Positions 38,980-48,191 are shown, numbered from the stretch's first letter. The stretch is 64,000 bases of DNA from Paenibacillus barcinonensis (GCF_003217495.1 NZ_QJSW01000001.1:496001-560000), one strand, 5' to 3'. Made by a program: numbers and translations. The notes: generated by a model not told the origin, from the letters alone.

Positions 38980-38994
38980 TTAGAATAATTCTAA
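38980..38994. promoter_or_regulatory. PerR/Fur-family-like operator over the suf -10 region
   Basis: TTAGAATAATTCTAA is a perfect 15-base palindrome with 7-1-7 layout. It differs from the Bacillus PerR box TTATAATNATTATAA at only the two symmetrical positions. It covers the predicted -10 and start of the suf promoter, a repressing position. Confidence 0.5.
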
Positions 38995-39016
38995 ACTGAT
39001 TCTCAATGATTATCAA
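38988..39016 (-). promoter_or_regulatory. Predicted suf operon promoter
   Basis: On the minus strand TTGATA (39016-39011), a 17-base spacer and TAGAAT (38993-38988, five of six matches to TATAAT) face sufC. Two palindromes lie over the -35/spacer and the -10/start region. The remaining 38809-39244 sequence holds no gene. Confidence 0.6.
38997..39015. promoter_or_regulatory. Fur-box-like operator over the suf -35/spacer
   Basis: TGATTCTCAATGATTATCA is 19 bases with 14 self-complementary positions and carries the TGAT...ATCA ends and ATGATTATC core of Fur boxes. It begins three bases after the first palindrome. Fur, PerR and Zur sites resemble one another, so the regulator is not fixed. Confidence 0.45.
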
Positions 39017-39174
39017 GTCATTTCCTATCAGTTGTTGTCCTTCTCAGGAAACTCCATTCCTTCTGATTCTATAATAAATGCCTGTTTGAATCAAATAAGA
39101 AAACAAATTTCAATCCGTCAGACAGTGATATATATCACAAAATTCACAGTTTGTTCAGCTTGCACGCTGTTTAT

Positions 39175-39206
39175 GAAAAAAGACTTATCCATCTCTGGAT
39201 AAGTCT
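39175..39206 (-). terminator. Terminator after the DUF1802 gene
   Basis: AGACTTATCC (39181-39190) and GGATAAGTCT (39197-39206) pair perfectly; on the minus strand TTTTTTC follows. It lies 39 bases past the stop at 39245. Confidence 0.85.
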
Positions 39207-39244
39207 CTTCTGCTCCATCATTTCTAGTATAATGAGTCAAGCTA

Positions 39245-39823
39245 TCACATTTTGAGCGTTTCGTTTATCTTCCGCACCTGTTCGTCAAAATCCGCAACGT
39301 CCAGCACTGGCGTCATCGCGCGCGGCACCGGACCATTCGGAATGAAAATCCATGAACGGCAGCCGTTATATTCAGGCAGTACAGCAATTTCCATCGGCTC
39401 CTGCAAACGGTACACACGTAAAATCAAGACGTGGAGCGGATCTTTCTTTTTCCACTTCAAACGGGCTTCGGCAAAATCCGCTGTCCACATATGATATTCC
39501 AGAAGTCGATCCAGCATATTCTGATCCCGAATCTCCAAATCCTGCGTTACTTCAGCAAAGGTCGTAATGCGGATCGTTGAGGCTTCAGGCTCCCATTCGG
39601 CCAGCGAGTCCTCAACATAGGATTGATCCGGGGACTTGATCAGTTCTTTACGCTGATGCTCATAAGTCGGATACAGATAAAATGCTGGACTTTTTAACTC
39701 AAAATGCTTCGTTTCCTCCACAATACCGCCTTTGCGCATCACCAGAATCTGACGCCCATCCTCCAGCGCTTTGATCGCTGAGGCCCACTCCTTCAATGCC
39801 GGTATCGTTGCTGTGTCTAACAT
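39245..39823 (-). CDS. DUF1802-family protein
   Basis: 192 residues from the ATG at 39823, eight bases after GGGGAGGG; the preceding in-frame TTG is also possible. The sequence opens ALKEWASAIKALEDGRQILVMRKGGIVEETKHFEL, followed by FYLYPTYEHQRKELIK, the typical DUF1802 start. No catalytic motif is obvious. It is convergent in position with nothing and has its own terminator; the dps gene lies 65 bases upstream in the same direction. Function unknown. Confidence 0.78.
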   Translation of the reverse strand: MLDTATIPALKEWASAIKALEDGRQILVMRKGGIVEETKHFELKSPAFYLYPTYEHQRKELIKSPDQSYVEDSLAEWEPEASTIRITTFAEVTQDLEIRDQNMLDRLLEYHMWTADFAEARLKWKKKDPLHVLILRVYRLQEPMEIAVLPEYNGCRSWIFIPNGPVPRAMTPVLDVADFDEQVRKINETLKM

Positions 39824-39888
39824 CAAACTCGCCCTCCCCTGTCACTCTTGACAGCAGTATAGACGGTTAATGTGCTTCTGACAACCTG

Positions 39889-40350
39889 TTAACCAAGGTA
39901 AGCGCGAAGCATCCACATATGTTTCTCCAGATCGGCCTTGAAGCCTGTCAGCATATCGGCAGTTGGCTGATCTTCAGCCGCATCAGCCAGATCAATGCCT
40001 TCCTGATATTCGCTGGAAAGTGTCGCGAAGTCTTCAATCAGGTTCTGCACCATGACACTCGCATCTTCTTTGCCGGAGGCCTCCTGAATCGAAGCCATCT
40101 CCAGATATTCCTTCATTGTTGCAGCCGGGCTGCCTTTCAGTGTGAGCAGGCGTTCAGCGATTTCATCCATTTGAACGGTAATTTCATTATAAAACTCTTC
40201 AAATTTCACATGCAGAGTGAAAAAGTTCGGGCCTTTTACATACCAGTGATAGTTATGGATTTTGACATACAGCACGTTCAGGTTTGCCACCTGACGATTA
40301 AGTACTTGTTCAACGGATTTCGCTTGATCTGTTTTGTTTTTTGTAGCCAT
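39889..40350 (-). CDS. dps: Dps-family ferritin-like DNA-binding/iron-storage protein
   Basis: 153 residues from the ATG at 40350. The four-helix Dps fold has inter-subunit ferroxidase ligands in YVKIHNYHWYVKGPNFFTLHVKFEEFYNE (two His, Glu) and VQMDEIAERLLTLKG (Asp, Glu). A short Lys-containing N-terminus (MATKNKTDQAKS) may touch DNA. It oxidises Fe2+ with peroxide and stores iron, protecting DNA in stress. The AT-rich ATTTATAATTAA just upstream may be a -10, but no well-spaced -35 was seen. Confidence 0.93.
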   Translation of the reverse strand: MATKNKTDQAKSVEQVLNRQVANLNVLYVKIHNYHWYVKGPNFFTLHVKFEEFYNEITVQMDEIAERLLTLKGSPAATMKEYLEMASIQEASGKEDASVMVQNLIEDFATLSSEYQEGIDLADAAEDQPTADMLTGFKADLEKHMWMLRAYLG

Positions 40351-40559
40351 ATCTAATCCCATCCTTTAATTATAAATTTTAGTCTGTCCCATTACACGTC
40401 AAGGGTATTTGCATGCGTGACAGAGAGTTAATGGTGGTAACCCGCCAGATTGGCGGAGATGCATTCCGGTGCGGTTATTCTTAACTGCCCGGCCTATTTG
40501 TTTTTACCCGTCGGCCTGATCTTCGAATCACAGCATACCTGAGTTGTCTCAAAAAAAAG

Positions 40560-40588
40560 TTCAAAAACGAGGCCATATCCGATATACT
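40560..40588 (+). promoter_or_regulatory. Candidate promoter of mtnK-mtnA
   Basis: TTCAAA (40560-40565), a 17-base spacer and TATACT (40583-40588). The leader would be about 100 bases. The wider 40351-40693 interval also holds a small perfect hairpin CCGCCA-GAT-TGGCGG at 40442-40456; I see no SAM riboswitch or other gene. Confidence 0.45.
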
Positions 40589-40693
40589 GTCATAAACCAA
40601 GCAAAGAAGTGGGTTTTCCTGTTTCTTGAAGCATCTGTTCCTGTTTCTTGGAGCGGCGTTTACTCTTTCTTCATATATACGGAGGTGTCACCT

Positions 40694-41911
40694 TTGACTC
40701 AATATCATCCTTTAACTCCCCATGAAGCGATCGAACTGGCCAAAACATTACCGGGTCCATTTACGGCAGATACAAATCTGGAATGTCGTGAGATTGGTGA
40801 CGGCAATCTGAATCTCGTTTTCCACATCACGGACCAGAACTCCGATAAAAGTATCATTATCAAACAGGCGCTTCCTTATGCGAAAGTGGTTGGAGAATCA
40901 TGGCCGCTATCTCTCGTACGTGCCCGGATTGAACGTGAAATTTTACAAGAGGAATACCGCCTGTGTCCAGGCATGGTGCCTGAAGTGTATCATTACGATG
41001 ACGATCTCGCCCTGACGGTTATGGAGGATCTGAGTGATCATGTAATTATGCGTAAAGGGCTGATCGACGGAGCCTCTTATCCGCTTTTTGCGGAGCATAT
41101 TGGAGAGTTTATGGCAAGAACACTGTTTTTCACGTCAGACCTTGGTATGAATCAGCAGCAGAAGAAGGAACAGCAGGGAAGATTCGTTAACCCTGATCAA
41201 TGTAAAATTACGGAAGACCTGATCTTCGATGAGCCTTATCGGATTGCACAAAATAATAACTATGACCCTGCGATTGAAGATGAAGCCGAAGCGCTGCGTA
41301 CCGATGAAGAGCTGCATCTGGAAATCGCCCTGCTGCGTGAGAAGTTTCTAACCCATGGACAAGCACTGCTGCACGGCGACTTGCACACAGGCAGTATTTT
41401 TGTCACACCCGAATCAACCAAAGTGATTGACCCCGAGTTTGCTTTCTATGGCCCAATGGGTTTTGACGTAGGCGCGGTTCTTGCGAACCTGCTGCTTCAT
41501 TATGTTTCCTTGTCAGGCCGCATTCAGGAACCATCAGCAAGAGAGCAGCGTGAAGCAGAGATATTAAACATGGTGCGTGAGGTCTGGACTGAGTTCGATA
41601 CCCGTTTCCGCGCGCTGTGGGCTTCCGACCTCGTTGATCCGATGGCTAAAACGCCCGGATATCAACAGCTGTATGTACAGCAGCTATTCCGGGACGCCGT
41701 TGGATTCACCGGAGCCAAAATGGTGCGTCGTATTGTGGGACTTGCCCATGTCGCTGACATTGACACCATTGCAGACGCATCAGAACGTGAATATGCACAG
41801 CGCAAAGCCTTGGCGGTGGGTAAAGCGCTTATCAAAAACAATCGCCGTATAAACACAATTGGTGAGGTGCTGGATCTGGTATCTTCTGCTCTCACTGTGG
41901 TCAAAGCCTAA
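40694..41911 (+). CDS. mtnK: S-methyl-5-thioribose kinase MtnK
   Basis: 405 residues from a TTG at 40694, eight bases after GGAGGT; the frame is open 50 codons upstream but without a ribosome site, and this start gives the family length. The kinase phosphorylates methylthioribose in the methionine salvage pathway. Visible motifs: [13 protein letters not shown] (glycine-rich loop), [15 protein letters not shown], the catalytic [14 protein letters not shown] and the metal-binding [17 protein letters not shown]. It is followed by mtnA, which uses its product. Confidence 0.93.
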   Translation: MTQYHPLTPHEAIELAKTLPGPFTADTNLECREIGDGNLNLVFHITDQNSDKSIIIKQALPYAKVVGESWPLSLVRARIEREILQEEYRLCPGMVPEVYHYDDDLALTVMEDLSDHVIMRKGLIDGASYPLFAEHIGEFMARTLFFTSDLGMNQQQKKEQQGRFVNPDQCKITEDLIFDEPYRIAQNNNYDPAIEDEAEALRTDEELHLEIALLREKFLTHGQALLHGDLHTGSIFVTPESTKVIDPEFAFYGPMGFDVGAVLANLLLHYVSLSGRIQEPSAREQREAEILNMVREVWTEFDTRFRALWASDLVDPMAKTPGYQQLYVQQLFRDAVGFTGAKMVRRIVGLAHVADIDTIADASEREYAQRKALAVGKALIKNNRRINTIGEVLDLVSSALTVVKA

Positions 41912-41933
41912 TTTTATGAACGGAGGAACATCT

Positions 41934-43004
41934 ATGACAACCCTTGAACATCAGCCTCTGTCTTCTCTTAATTGGAAAAAGGACAAGCTTGAAATGCTCG
42001 ATCAGCGTCTGCTGCCTGAAACCATTCTGATGCTAAAACTGTACACCCCTGAGGAAGTATGGGAATCCATACATTCCATGAAAGTGCGGGGCGCTCCTGC
42101 CATTGGCATCGCGGCAGCATTCGGCGTCGTGCTTGGAGCCAAAGCTTATGAAGGAAGCAAAATTGAGGGTTGGCTCGAGCATGTGAAATCCGTCTGTGCA
42201 CATCTGGCCACATCCCGTCCAACAGCGGTTAATCTGTTTTGGGCGCTTGATCGCATGCTGCAGAAGGCAACTCAAGTATCAGAAGCAGGCCTGAGTCTTG
42301 CAGATAGCACAGATGCGCTTGAAGTGGAGGCACTGCTCATTCAGAAAGAAGACGAGGAGGTGTGCCGGATGATCGGAGAGCATGCCTTGCCTCTGTTTGA
42401 AGACGGGATGGGTGTGCTGACGCACTGTAACGCAGGCGGATTGGCCACGGCAAAATACGGTACTGCAACTGCTCCGATGTATCTCGCTCAGGAACGCGGC
42501 ATTCATCTTAAGGTATTTGCTGATGAGACACGTCCCGTTCTGCAAGGCGCTCGCCTGACAGCATTTGAGCTTCAGCAAGCTGGCATAGATGTTACATTGC
42601 TCTGCGACAATATGGCAGGGATGGTCATGTCTAAAGGCTGGGTACAAGCTGTCATCGTGGGTACAGACCGCGTAGCAGCAAACGGAGATGTGGCGAACAA
42701 AATCGGTACGTACAGCCTGGCTGTACTCGCCAAAGCACACAACATTCCGTTCTATGTCGCGAGTCCACTATCAACCATAGACTTGTCCACCGCATCTGGC
42801 GATCTGATTCCCATCGAGGAGCGTGCCGCTGAGGAAGTGACCGAAGGATTCGGAAAGCGCACTGCACCGCAAGGTGTTAAAGTGTACAATCCGGCCTTTG
42901 ATGTTACGCCTAACGAGTACGTTACAGCCATTATTACGGAAAAAGGTATCGTTCGTGCACCTTTTCAGGAGAACCTGGCTGCCTTGTTTGCGGAAAATAA
43001 TTAG
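41934..43004 (+). CDS. mtnA: Methylthioribose-1-phosphate isomerase MtnA
   Basis: 356 residues from the ATG at 41934 behind CGGAGGAAC. It converts methylthioribose-1-phosphate to methylthioribulose-1-phosphate. Typical blocks are [34 protein letters not shown] (catalytic Cys), [17 protein letters not shown], and [19 protein letters not shown] (catalytic Asp). The C-terminal [17 protein letters not shown] is also conserved. It starts 22 bases after mtnK. Confidence 0.95.
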   Translation: MTTLEHQPLSSLNWKKDKLEMLDQRLLPETILMLKLYTPEEVWESIHSMKVRGAPAIGIAAAFGVVLGAKAYEGSKIEGWLEHVKSVCAHLATSRPTAVNLFWALDRMLQKATQVSEAGLSLADSTDALEVEALLIQKEDEEVCRMIGEHALPLFEDGMGVLTHCNAGGLATAKYGTATAPMYLAQERGIHLKVFADETRPVLQGARLTAFELQQAGIDVTLLCDNMAGMVMSKGWVQAVIVGTDRVAANGDVANKIGTYSLAVLAKAHNIPFYVASPLSTIDLSTASGDLIPIEERAAEEVTEGFGKRTAPQGVKVYNPAFDVTPNEYVTAIITEKGIVRAPFQENLAALFAENN

Positions 43005-43118
43005 TAAGAAAGGTTCGTCCAAACTCAGCAAAGTATTGAGCAAAATGATCAATGGACACCTAAGTAAGTCTGCTACCTTGGAAAGCACAAAAGAAGGAGC
43101 GATCCGAACTTTGTTCAG

Positions 43119-43148
43119 GCTGTCGAGAATATCTCGGCAGCTATTTTT
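43119..43148 (+). terminator. Terminator of mtnK-mtnA
   Basis: GCTGTCGAGA (43119-43128) and TCTCGGCAGC (43132-43141) pair with one G-U and a 3-base loop, followed by TATTTTTC. Confidence 0.85.
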
Positions 43149-43215
43149 CTGGAAATGACTGTATTAATAACGATACGTAGGTAATTAAATGGGCTGTAGG
43201 ATTGAGAACCAATAC

Positions 43216-43259
43216 CAGAAACAGCCTCCATTAGGCTGCTTCTGATCAGAATTTTTTTA
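43216..43259 (+). terminator. Second terminator hairpin between mtnA and yunC
   Basis: CAGAAACAGCCT (43216-43227) and AGGCTGCTTCTG (43233-43244) pair with one mismatch; seven T follow at 43252-43258. It backs up the terminator 70 bases earlier and borders the convergent yunC gene. Confidence 0.75.
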
Positions 43260-43261
43260 CA

Positions 43262-43564
43262 TTACATCATTTTCAGCAATGCCTCTACACCTGTCATGCC
43301 TACTCTAATTCCCATGGCCTCTGCCTCAGTCGTTACCGATTCCATTGGTGCATGAAGCAGTTGCTCCAGTGTTCGTACACCAACAGCCCGTGCTGCTACA
43401 ATCTTGCGATCTCCGAGCTTCTCATTCAATAACCCCACATCAAGAGCACCACACATGATATATCCCTTGGACGTATTAATGGATAACAGTGTCGTTTTGG
43501 GAAGTTTCACTTCTACCCCAACGAGTACGTGTTCACCCACAACAATTGGCTCCATCGTCACCAT
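43262..43564 (-). CDS. yunC: YunC-family (DUF1805) protein
   Basis: 100 residues. The sequence EPIVVGEHVLVGVEVKLPKTTLLSINTSKGYIMCGALDVGLLNEKL, then AARAVGVRTLEQLLHAPMESVT, matches the DUF1805/YunC pattern, a small alpha/beta protein of unknown function. GAGGAGG lies rather far (14 bases) before the ATG at 43564; the ATG three codons later is a less well-spaced alternative. In B. subtilis yunC and yunD are neighbours, while here the yunD-like gene is 14 kb away. Confidence 0.82.
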   Translation of the reverse strand: MVTMEPIVVGEHVLVGVEVKLPKTTLLSINTSKGYIMCGALDVGLLNEKLGDRKIVAARAVGVRTLEQLLHAPMESVTTEAEAMGIRVGMTGVEALLKMM

Positions 43565-43882
43565 AATCTAACGATCCACCTCCTCTTCAACAGATCACGA
43601 TATTTGTATGCCCTTTGGCCAATCGCCGTGTGGACACCTGCCGTGAGATAAAGAAAAAGTGTATTATTCCATTACGGGTTTACATGGTATTCACTCTGAG
43701 CTGTTGCGTGTTCCCCTAATCTAGCGGCTGAAAAAAGAAGACTATTCGCGTAACAAAAAAGATTTTCACAATACTTTCACTTGTATTTTCCAAAACCTTG
43801 GCACTATGATTTCCATCATATTAATGATATAGTATGTTGAAGCACGTTTGTGCTGACACACTATTTAACGGGGCTGGGATGA
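43565..43882. other. Intergenic region without supported gene
   Basis: This 318-base divergent interval has no supportable ORF. It is AT-rich near 43750-43840 and holds a small perfect hairpin AGCAC-GTTT-GTGCT (43844-43857) shortly before the hypothetical gene. A TATAGT at about 43831 could be a -10, but no matching -35 was found. Confidence 0.5.
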
Positions 43883-44476
43883 ATGAAACAAACCTTATCC
43901 AATCAAGATGACATCGGCTACTTATTTAATGTCGATATACTTATTAAAAGCCGATCGAATGCACTGGCACTGCAGTCCCTCATAGAGTTCATCAACAAAC
44001 AGGAACAAATTGCGGACTTTCGGATTCATTCCGGAATAGAACTCGGTAACATAATTGAAGCTATGCTTCAGCAGACCCATACTAACTCCGCTGAACCCAT
44101 TCAGATGGATTTGCAACAAACAACACAAGCACACAATGGACAGCGGACTTCAAGCAAGCCGGATAAGACTGATCCTGTTCCGTCCGGTTCACATCAGGAA
44201 TCAACAACTAAAGCTACCCATTCTACTACTAAAAAAACAGTTACTGACTCATCTCATGTTGCTGACGCCAACTCGTTCAACAACTGGATTGAATCCTTAA
44301 TTAAAGAAAATCGTCTCACACGAATTGTAGTGAACAACAAGAATGGTAAACATCAGAGCATCCCTTGTCGTATTCTTAATTTTGATCGGGATAATAATGT
44401 GGTAAGCATCTACCATGTGGATGAAAAACAGGTCTATACATTCCGAACAAACGAAATTGATGAGTTCTTGCTGTAA
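43883..44476 (+). CDS. Hypothetical protein with Ser/Thr-rich linker and beta-rich C-terminal domain
   Basis: 197 residues; I do not recognise the family. Residues 1-~65 look helical (DIGYLFNVDILIKSRSNALALQSLIEFINKQEQI). Residues ~70-130 are a low-complexity Gln/Thr/Ser/His/Lys linker. The last ~65 residues are a helix then beta strands (NWIESLIKENRLTRIVVNN; SIPCRILNFDRDNNVVSIYHVDEKQVYTFRTNEIDEFLL), reminiscent of a small SH3/Sm-like barrel. There is no signal peptide. The ribosome site is weak (GGGGCTGGG). It ends just before a bidirectional terminator. Confidence 0.6.
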   Translation: MKQTLSNQDDIGYLFNVDILIKSRSNALALQSLIEFINKQEQIADFRIHSGIELGNIIEAMLQQTHTNSAEPIQMDLQQTTQAHNGQRTSSKPDKTDPVPSGSHQESTTKATHSTTKKTVTDSSHVADANSFNNWIESLIKENRLTRIVVNNKNGKHQSIPCRILNFDRDNNVVSIYHVDEKQVYTFRTNEIDEFLL

Positions 44477-44511
44477 CTCTGAATGAAGCAACGCCTGTTG
44501 AAAAAACACCA

Positions 44512-44560
44512 AAAAGCAACCTGAGCCGAAATGCAAAACATTCGACCACAGGTTGCTTTT
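44512..44560. terminator. Bidirectional terminator
   Basis: AAAAGCAACCTG (44512-44523) and CAGGTTGCTTTT (44549-44560) are perfect complements; the loop contains a further CGAAATG/CATTCG pairing. It lies between convergent genes. Confidence 0.88.
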
Positions 44561-44607
44561 ATTATACTCACATTCTAGTAAGACAAAATCTGATCAATAG
44601 CATAATT

Positions 44608-45003
44608 TTAGTTCGCTGAGCTTCTCTGACCTCGCTGCCAGACATCAATGGCGAGCAGCAACCAACCACCGATAAAAGCTACCCCGCCAATGGGTGTAAT
44701 TGCCCCCAGAATTTTAATACCCGAGATGCTGAGCACATACAGACTGCCTGAAAAAATAATAATGCCGGCAAACAGCAAGCGAGCCGCCCATTTCAGCTTC
44801 AGAGATTCTCCAAGTTGTCCTGCAATCAATCCAATAATCAGCAGGCCCAGTGCGTGTATCATATGGTACTGCACTCCGGTTTCATAAGTGGCGATTGCAC
44901 TTGCACCAATTTTGTCTTTGAGCATATGTGCCCCAAATGCACCAATACCAACAGACAGCATCGTTAATATCGCTCCGAGCATCATCCATTTTCGCTGCAT
45001 CAT
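44608..45003 (-). CDS. DUF423-family membrane protein (YwdK-like)
   Basis: 131 residues, almost entirely hydrophobic, with four membrane segments: WMMLGAILTMLSVGIGAFGAHML, ALGLLIIGLIAGQLG, LLFAGIIIFSGSLYVLSISG and PIGGVAFIGGWLLLAIDVW. The GAFGAHMLKD segment and GGVAFIGGW are DUF423 hallmarks. Function unknown; related proteins are widely conserved. It stands alone. Confidence 0.85.
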   Translation of the reverse strand: MMQRKWMMLGAILTMLSVGIGAFGAHMLKDKIGASAIATYETGVQYHMIHALGLLIIGLIAGQLGESLKLKWAARLLFAGIIIFSGSLYVLSISGIKILGAITPIGGVAFIGGWLLLAIDVWQRGQRSSAN

Positions 45004-45296
45004 TCATTCTCTCCCTTGATTCGTTTCTGACTTCATATATTGTAGCGAATTCATGTCCTCTTTACCAGCCACCTTATACATATCTCGTCTCATAACTCCA
45101 GAACGTTATGGCACGAATTATTCCAACAGATATCATAAACCTCATACATGAAACCTTGCTTTTTCCCGATAAATGTGGAAAAGTAGAAAAGAATGCCGGA
45201 ATCAGAGCAGATGCGAATCATTCCGCAGCAAACGGGGTAATACGTATTCATTATCCTGTTTAAATTATAAGATATGTAAAAAAGGAGTTCTTACTG

Positions 45297-45773
45297 ATGG
45301 ATGACCACAACTCTCAAAATTCGGGCTGGAATTCTTCCTCCTCCCATTCAGGCTATTCAGATCCCTACGGCTCCAGTAACAACGACTACATGCTTTCGTC
45401 TGAATCAGGAGGTCAACCTCCGGTACCCCTCAAGCATTCTGGTCCGGGCATAGCCAGTTTCATTGTGGGGCTTGTTGGACTCATTGGTCATATAATAACC
45501 TTTGTGCTGGTTTCCCTTGCGTTATATAGTTCATTGGAGCTTCTGGATTCATCAATCGGTCGGGAAGAGCTGGCCTTCCATCCGGCCATCGTTTTGGCTT
45601 CTTTAGCCTTTCTGGCCTGTCTGATCCTTAACCTGGCCGGAATCATTCTAGGTGTTATTGGATTGGTGCTTAAAAATCGCAGAAAAGTATTTGCTATTAT
45701 CGGCACCGTTCTGAATGGACTGCTAATTCTGCTATTTGCAGTGCTGGTCGTCGCGGGCATATACATGACGTAA
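45297..45773 (+). CDS. Small membrane protein, DUF4190-like
   Basis: 158 residues behind AAAGGAGTTC. The first ~48 residues are a Ser/Asn/Gly/Tyr-rich cytoplasmic-looking tail ending in PPVPLKHSGPG. Membrane segments follow at IASFIVGLVGLIGHIITFVLVSLALY, IVLASLAFLACLILNLAGIILGVIGLVL and VFAIIGTVLNGLLILLFAVLVVAG. The GIxxxxxGLxxK-type spacing of LGVIGLVLKNRRKVFAIIGTVLN is DUF4190-like. Function unknown. Confidence 0.65.
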   Translation: MDDHNSQNSGWNSSSSHSGYSDPYGSSNNDYMLSSESGGQPPVPLKHSGPGIASFIVGLVGLIGHIITFVLVSLALYSSLELLDSSIGREELAFHPAIVLASLAFLACLILNLAGIILGVIGLVLKNRRKVFAIIGTVLNGLLILLFAVLVVAGIYMT

Positions 45774-45899
45774 TGCTTTGCAGGAGAGAGCAGGTTCTTT
45801 ATAATAAAGCTCAGCGGCCGTGCAGGATCTGCAATGGTCACCTGCAATGAAGATCATTTATTACTAACAGAAAAATATTGAATGATAAAGGAGATTGAC

Positions 45900-46748
45900 A
45901 TGGCACGAATTAAAATTTTCGCGGACAGCACAAGTGATCTGACTCCACAGTGGGTGCAACAATATGAGATCGGGATCATTCCTTTGTATGTTGTATTTGG
46001 TGAGGAATCACTGAAAGATGGAACCGAGATCAAACCAGAGCAACTCTATGAACGTGTCAGCCGTGATGGTGCTCTGCCTAAAACTGCTGCTCCCTCTCCC
46101 GCGGATTTTATGGCAGCATTTCAACCCTACATAGAACAAGGCGATGATATTTTATATATTTCCTTATCTTCTGAACTCTCATCAACATATCAGAATGCCC
46201 TCATCGCCAGTTCCGAATTTCCGGAGGGACGTATTTCCGTGGTCGATTCGCTAAACCTCTCCTCAGGCATTGGCCTGATGGTGATGAAGGCTGTTCATGC
46301 GGCGGAACAAGGGCAGGATCTGGAACAGATTACAAAACTGATCGAAGCAATGAAACCAACTGTACGCACAGAATTTGTAATTGATACACTGGAGTATTTG
46401 CACAAAGGCGGACGCTGCTCTGGTATGCAAAACCTGATTGGCAGCCTGCTTAAAATTCGCCCTGTCATTCGAGTAACCGATGGTAAAATGACCCCTGCCT
46501 ACAAAGTGCGTGGCAAACGAGAAAAAGCGCTTGAGCAAATGTTGCAAAATTCACTAAGCAACAAGGAGCGGATTGATCGAGACCTGTTGATTGTCGTTCA
46601 CACCATGGCGGAGGAAGATGCCCTTGCACTGAAGCAAACGCTTCAGGAAGAGACGGGTGCGCGTGTAGAGTTAACAACAGCCGGCTGTGTTATTTGCAGT
46701 CATTGTGGTCCTAAAACGATCGGTATTATCTATAACACAACATTCTAG
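45900..46748 (+). CDS. DegV-family fatty-acid-binding protein
   Basis: 282 residues from the ATG at 45900 behind AAAGGAG. The EDD fold has IFADSTSDLTPQW, PKTAAPSPADF, ISLSSELSSTYQNA, VVDSLNLSSGIGLMV and LEYLHKGGRCSG in the usual order, ending ICSHCGPKTIGIIYN. DegV/FakB proteins bind a fatty acid and present it to the FakA kinase for phospholipid synthesis. No fakA is in the window. It has its own terminator. Confidence 0.9.
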   Translation: MARIKIFADSTSDLTPQWVQQYEIGIIPLYVVFGEESLKDGTEIKPEQLYERVSRDGALPKTAAPSPADFMAAFQPYIEQGDDILYISLSSELSSTYQNALIASSEFPEGRISVVDSLNLSSGIGLMVMKAVHAAEQGQDLEQITKLIEAMKPTVRTEFVIDTLEYLHKGGRCSGMQNLIGSLLKIRPVIRVTDGKMTPAYKVRGKREKALEQMLQNSLSNKERIDRDLLIVVHTMAEEDALALKQTLQEETGARVELTTAGCVICSHCGPKTIGIIYNTTF

Positions 46749-46833
46749 GAAGATCTGGTATCAGAGGATACCCGATGTATAGTAATGCCTGATGGCGCAC
46801 CTGCATAACCAATTGCATAATCCTAACCTAATA

Positions 46834-46869
46834 AAAGGGCATGCTCAGCATAATCGCTGGCATGCCCTT
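46834..46869. terminator. Bidirectional terminator
   Basis: AAGGGCATG...CAGC and GCTGG...CATGCCCTT form a long stem between 46834 and 46869, with TTTATTATT after it on the plus strand and TTTTATT on the minus strand. It separates the convergent degV-like and pdaA genes. Confidence 0.82.
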
Positions 46870-46903
46870 GTTTATTATTCTTGCCTAATTACACTCGCAG
46901 CGA

Positions 46904-47683
46904 TTAATACGTTTTTGTTTTCAAGTCATTCAGACTTTTGAACGCGTATCCCTGCTTGCGTGCTTCATCAATAATGGAGCCAAGTGCCTCGGTATTGTCC
47001 TTGGACACCGAGTGCAGCAAAATCACTGCCCCTGGATGAAGCTGCTTCAGCACCTGCTGGTGAGCGTACTGTGCTCCCCGCTGAACATTCGTATCCCAAT
47101 CTTTATAAGCTACCGACCAGAACACATTGATATATCCTTGCGCATAACTCTCGGCAAGCGTACGGTTGTTGAAAATACCGCGGGGTGGGCGTAAAAATGT
47201 ACCCTGCTGCCCTGTAAGCCGCTGAACCTCGGACTTTACTTTCTCCAGCTCCTCCTTAATCTGACCATTGGAGATTCGAGTCATATCAGGATGGCTCCAG
47301 GAATGGTTGCCAACAATATGGCCTTCAGCCGCCATTCGCTTCACCAACTCAGGCTGATCCTTGAGATAGTGGCCTGTGACAAAGAAAGCCGCCGGTACCT
47401 TCTTGTCTCGCAGCACATCCAATATGGCAGGGGTGAAGCCATTTTCATAGCCGTTATCAAACGTCAGATATAATTCTTTTTGTTTGGTATCCCCTAGGAA
47501 AATGGCATGATTATGTTCCAAAATGGATTTGAACCCTTCCTGATCAATTGAAGGCAGCTGACCGTTCTGACTTTTCTTGAAACCAAAGTGATATGCTCCG
47601 TTAATGGGTGATGCCTCTGCATATGATGCCAGCATGCTAACAGTTAACAAGCCGAGCAGCAGATAGCGAACCATTCGCTTCAT
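46904..47683 (-). CDS. pdaA: Polysaccharide deacetylase PdaA (delta-lactam de-N-acetylase)
   Basis: 259 residues with a signal peptide (MKRMVRYLLLGLLTVSMLASYAEA). The carbohydrate esterase 4 domain has TFDNGYENGFT (the TFDNGYEN form is typical of PdaA), HIVGNHSWSHPDM (zinc His residues), RPPRGIFN and LLHSVSKDN. PdaA removes acetyl groups from muramic acid during formation of muramic delta-lactam in the spore cortex, needed for germination. Sigma-G control is known in Bacillus but no promoter was assigned here. Confidence 0.92.
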   Translation of the reverse strand: MKRMVRYLLLGLLTVSMLASYAEASPINGAYHFGFKKSQNGQLPSIDQEGFKSILEHNHAIFLGDTKQKELYLTFDNGYENGFTPAILDVLRDKKVPAAFFVTGHYLKDQPELVKRMAAEGHIVGNHSWSHPDMTRISNGQIKEELEKVKSEVQRLTGQQGTFLRPPRGIFNNRTLAESYAQGYINVFWSVAYKDWDTNVQRGAQYAHQQVLKQLHPGAVILLHSVSKDNTEALGSIIDEARKQGYAFKSLNDLKTKTY

Positions 47684-47792
47684 GTTATCCGCTCCTGTTC
47701 CTGAATATTCGGTTTGAAATACATCTCTCCAACCATCTTCAGGTAATATGTCACAGGAGCATCTAAATTATGTAACATTGACGCTTTACCCG

Positions 47793-48191
47793 TTAATTTT
47801 CACGTTTAATAGATGTAGATTGATGAAACAGTTCAAGCAACGTCTGCGGCTTGCCGCTGGCAGCCAGCCATTCCTTCACGGTTTGGATAGCACGAGTCTG
47901 ACCATCGCCCTGATCGCGCCAGGTAAGCAGTTCAATCACTTTGATAATAAGTGCTGACATGTTATGGTTGTCCTGTTCGGAACGCTCTGCACGCAGCTTG
48001 TGATATAGTGCCTCCTGCTCCCAATCCAGCAAAATCTCATCTCCGATCGTCGGCTTCATGAGTGTATATGCTCGATTACAGCCACCGCAGCGAACAGTGC
48101 ATACTTGTTCCTGCATAAAATACGTGCTCACGTCCTGCCCGCAATCAGGGCATTTAAAACCTACTTGGATGTTTTGAATGTGTTCACGCAT
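47793..48191 (-). CDS. Hypothetical zinc-ribbon protein
   Basis: 132 residues; family not recognised. The N-terminal ~45 residues hold two Cys pairs, FKCPDCGQD and [10 protein letters not shown], a zinc ribbon. The rest is helical and charged ([38 protein letters not shown]), with [17 protein letters not shown] near the end. It is divergent from cysC, 145 bases apart. It may bind nucleic acid or protein; no function can be stated. Confidence 0.65.
   Translation of the reverse strand: MREHIQNIQVGFKCPDCGQDVSTYFMQEQVCTVRCGGCNRAYTLMKPTIGDEILLDWEQEALYHKLRAERSEQDNHNMSALIIKVIELLTWRDQGDGQTRAIQTVKEWLAASGKPQTLLELFHQSTSIKREN

Noticed and set aside
40363-40693. Possible SAM-I riboswitch before mtnK
   Set aside because: mtnK is SAM-riboswitch controlled in B. 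subtilis, but the conserved SAM-I core segments (such as GGCAACC with the matching leader stem) are not present; only a small hairpin is seen.
43045-43158. 37-residue basic ORF after mtnA
   Set aside because: No ribosome site, and its 3' half is the mtnKA terminator stem.
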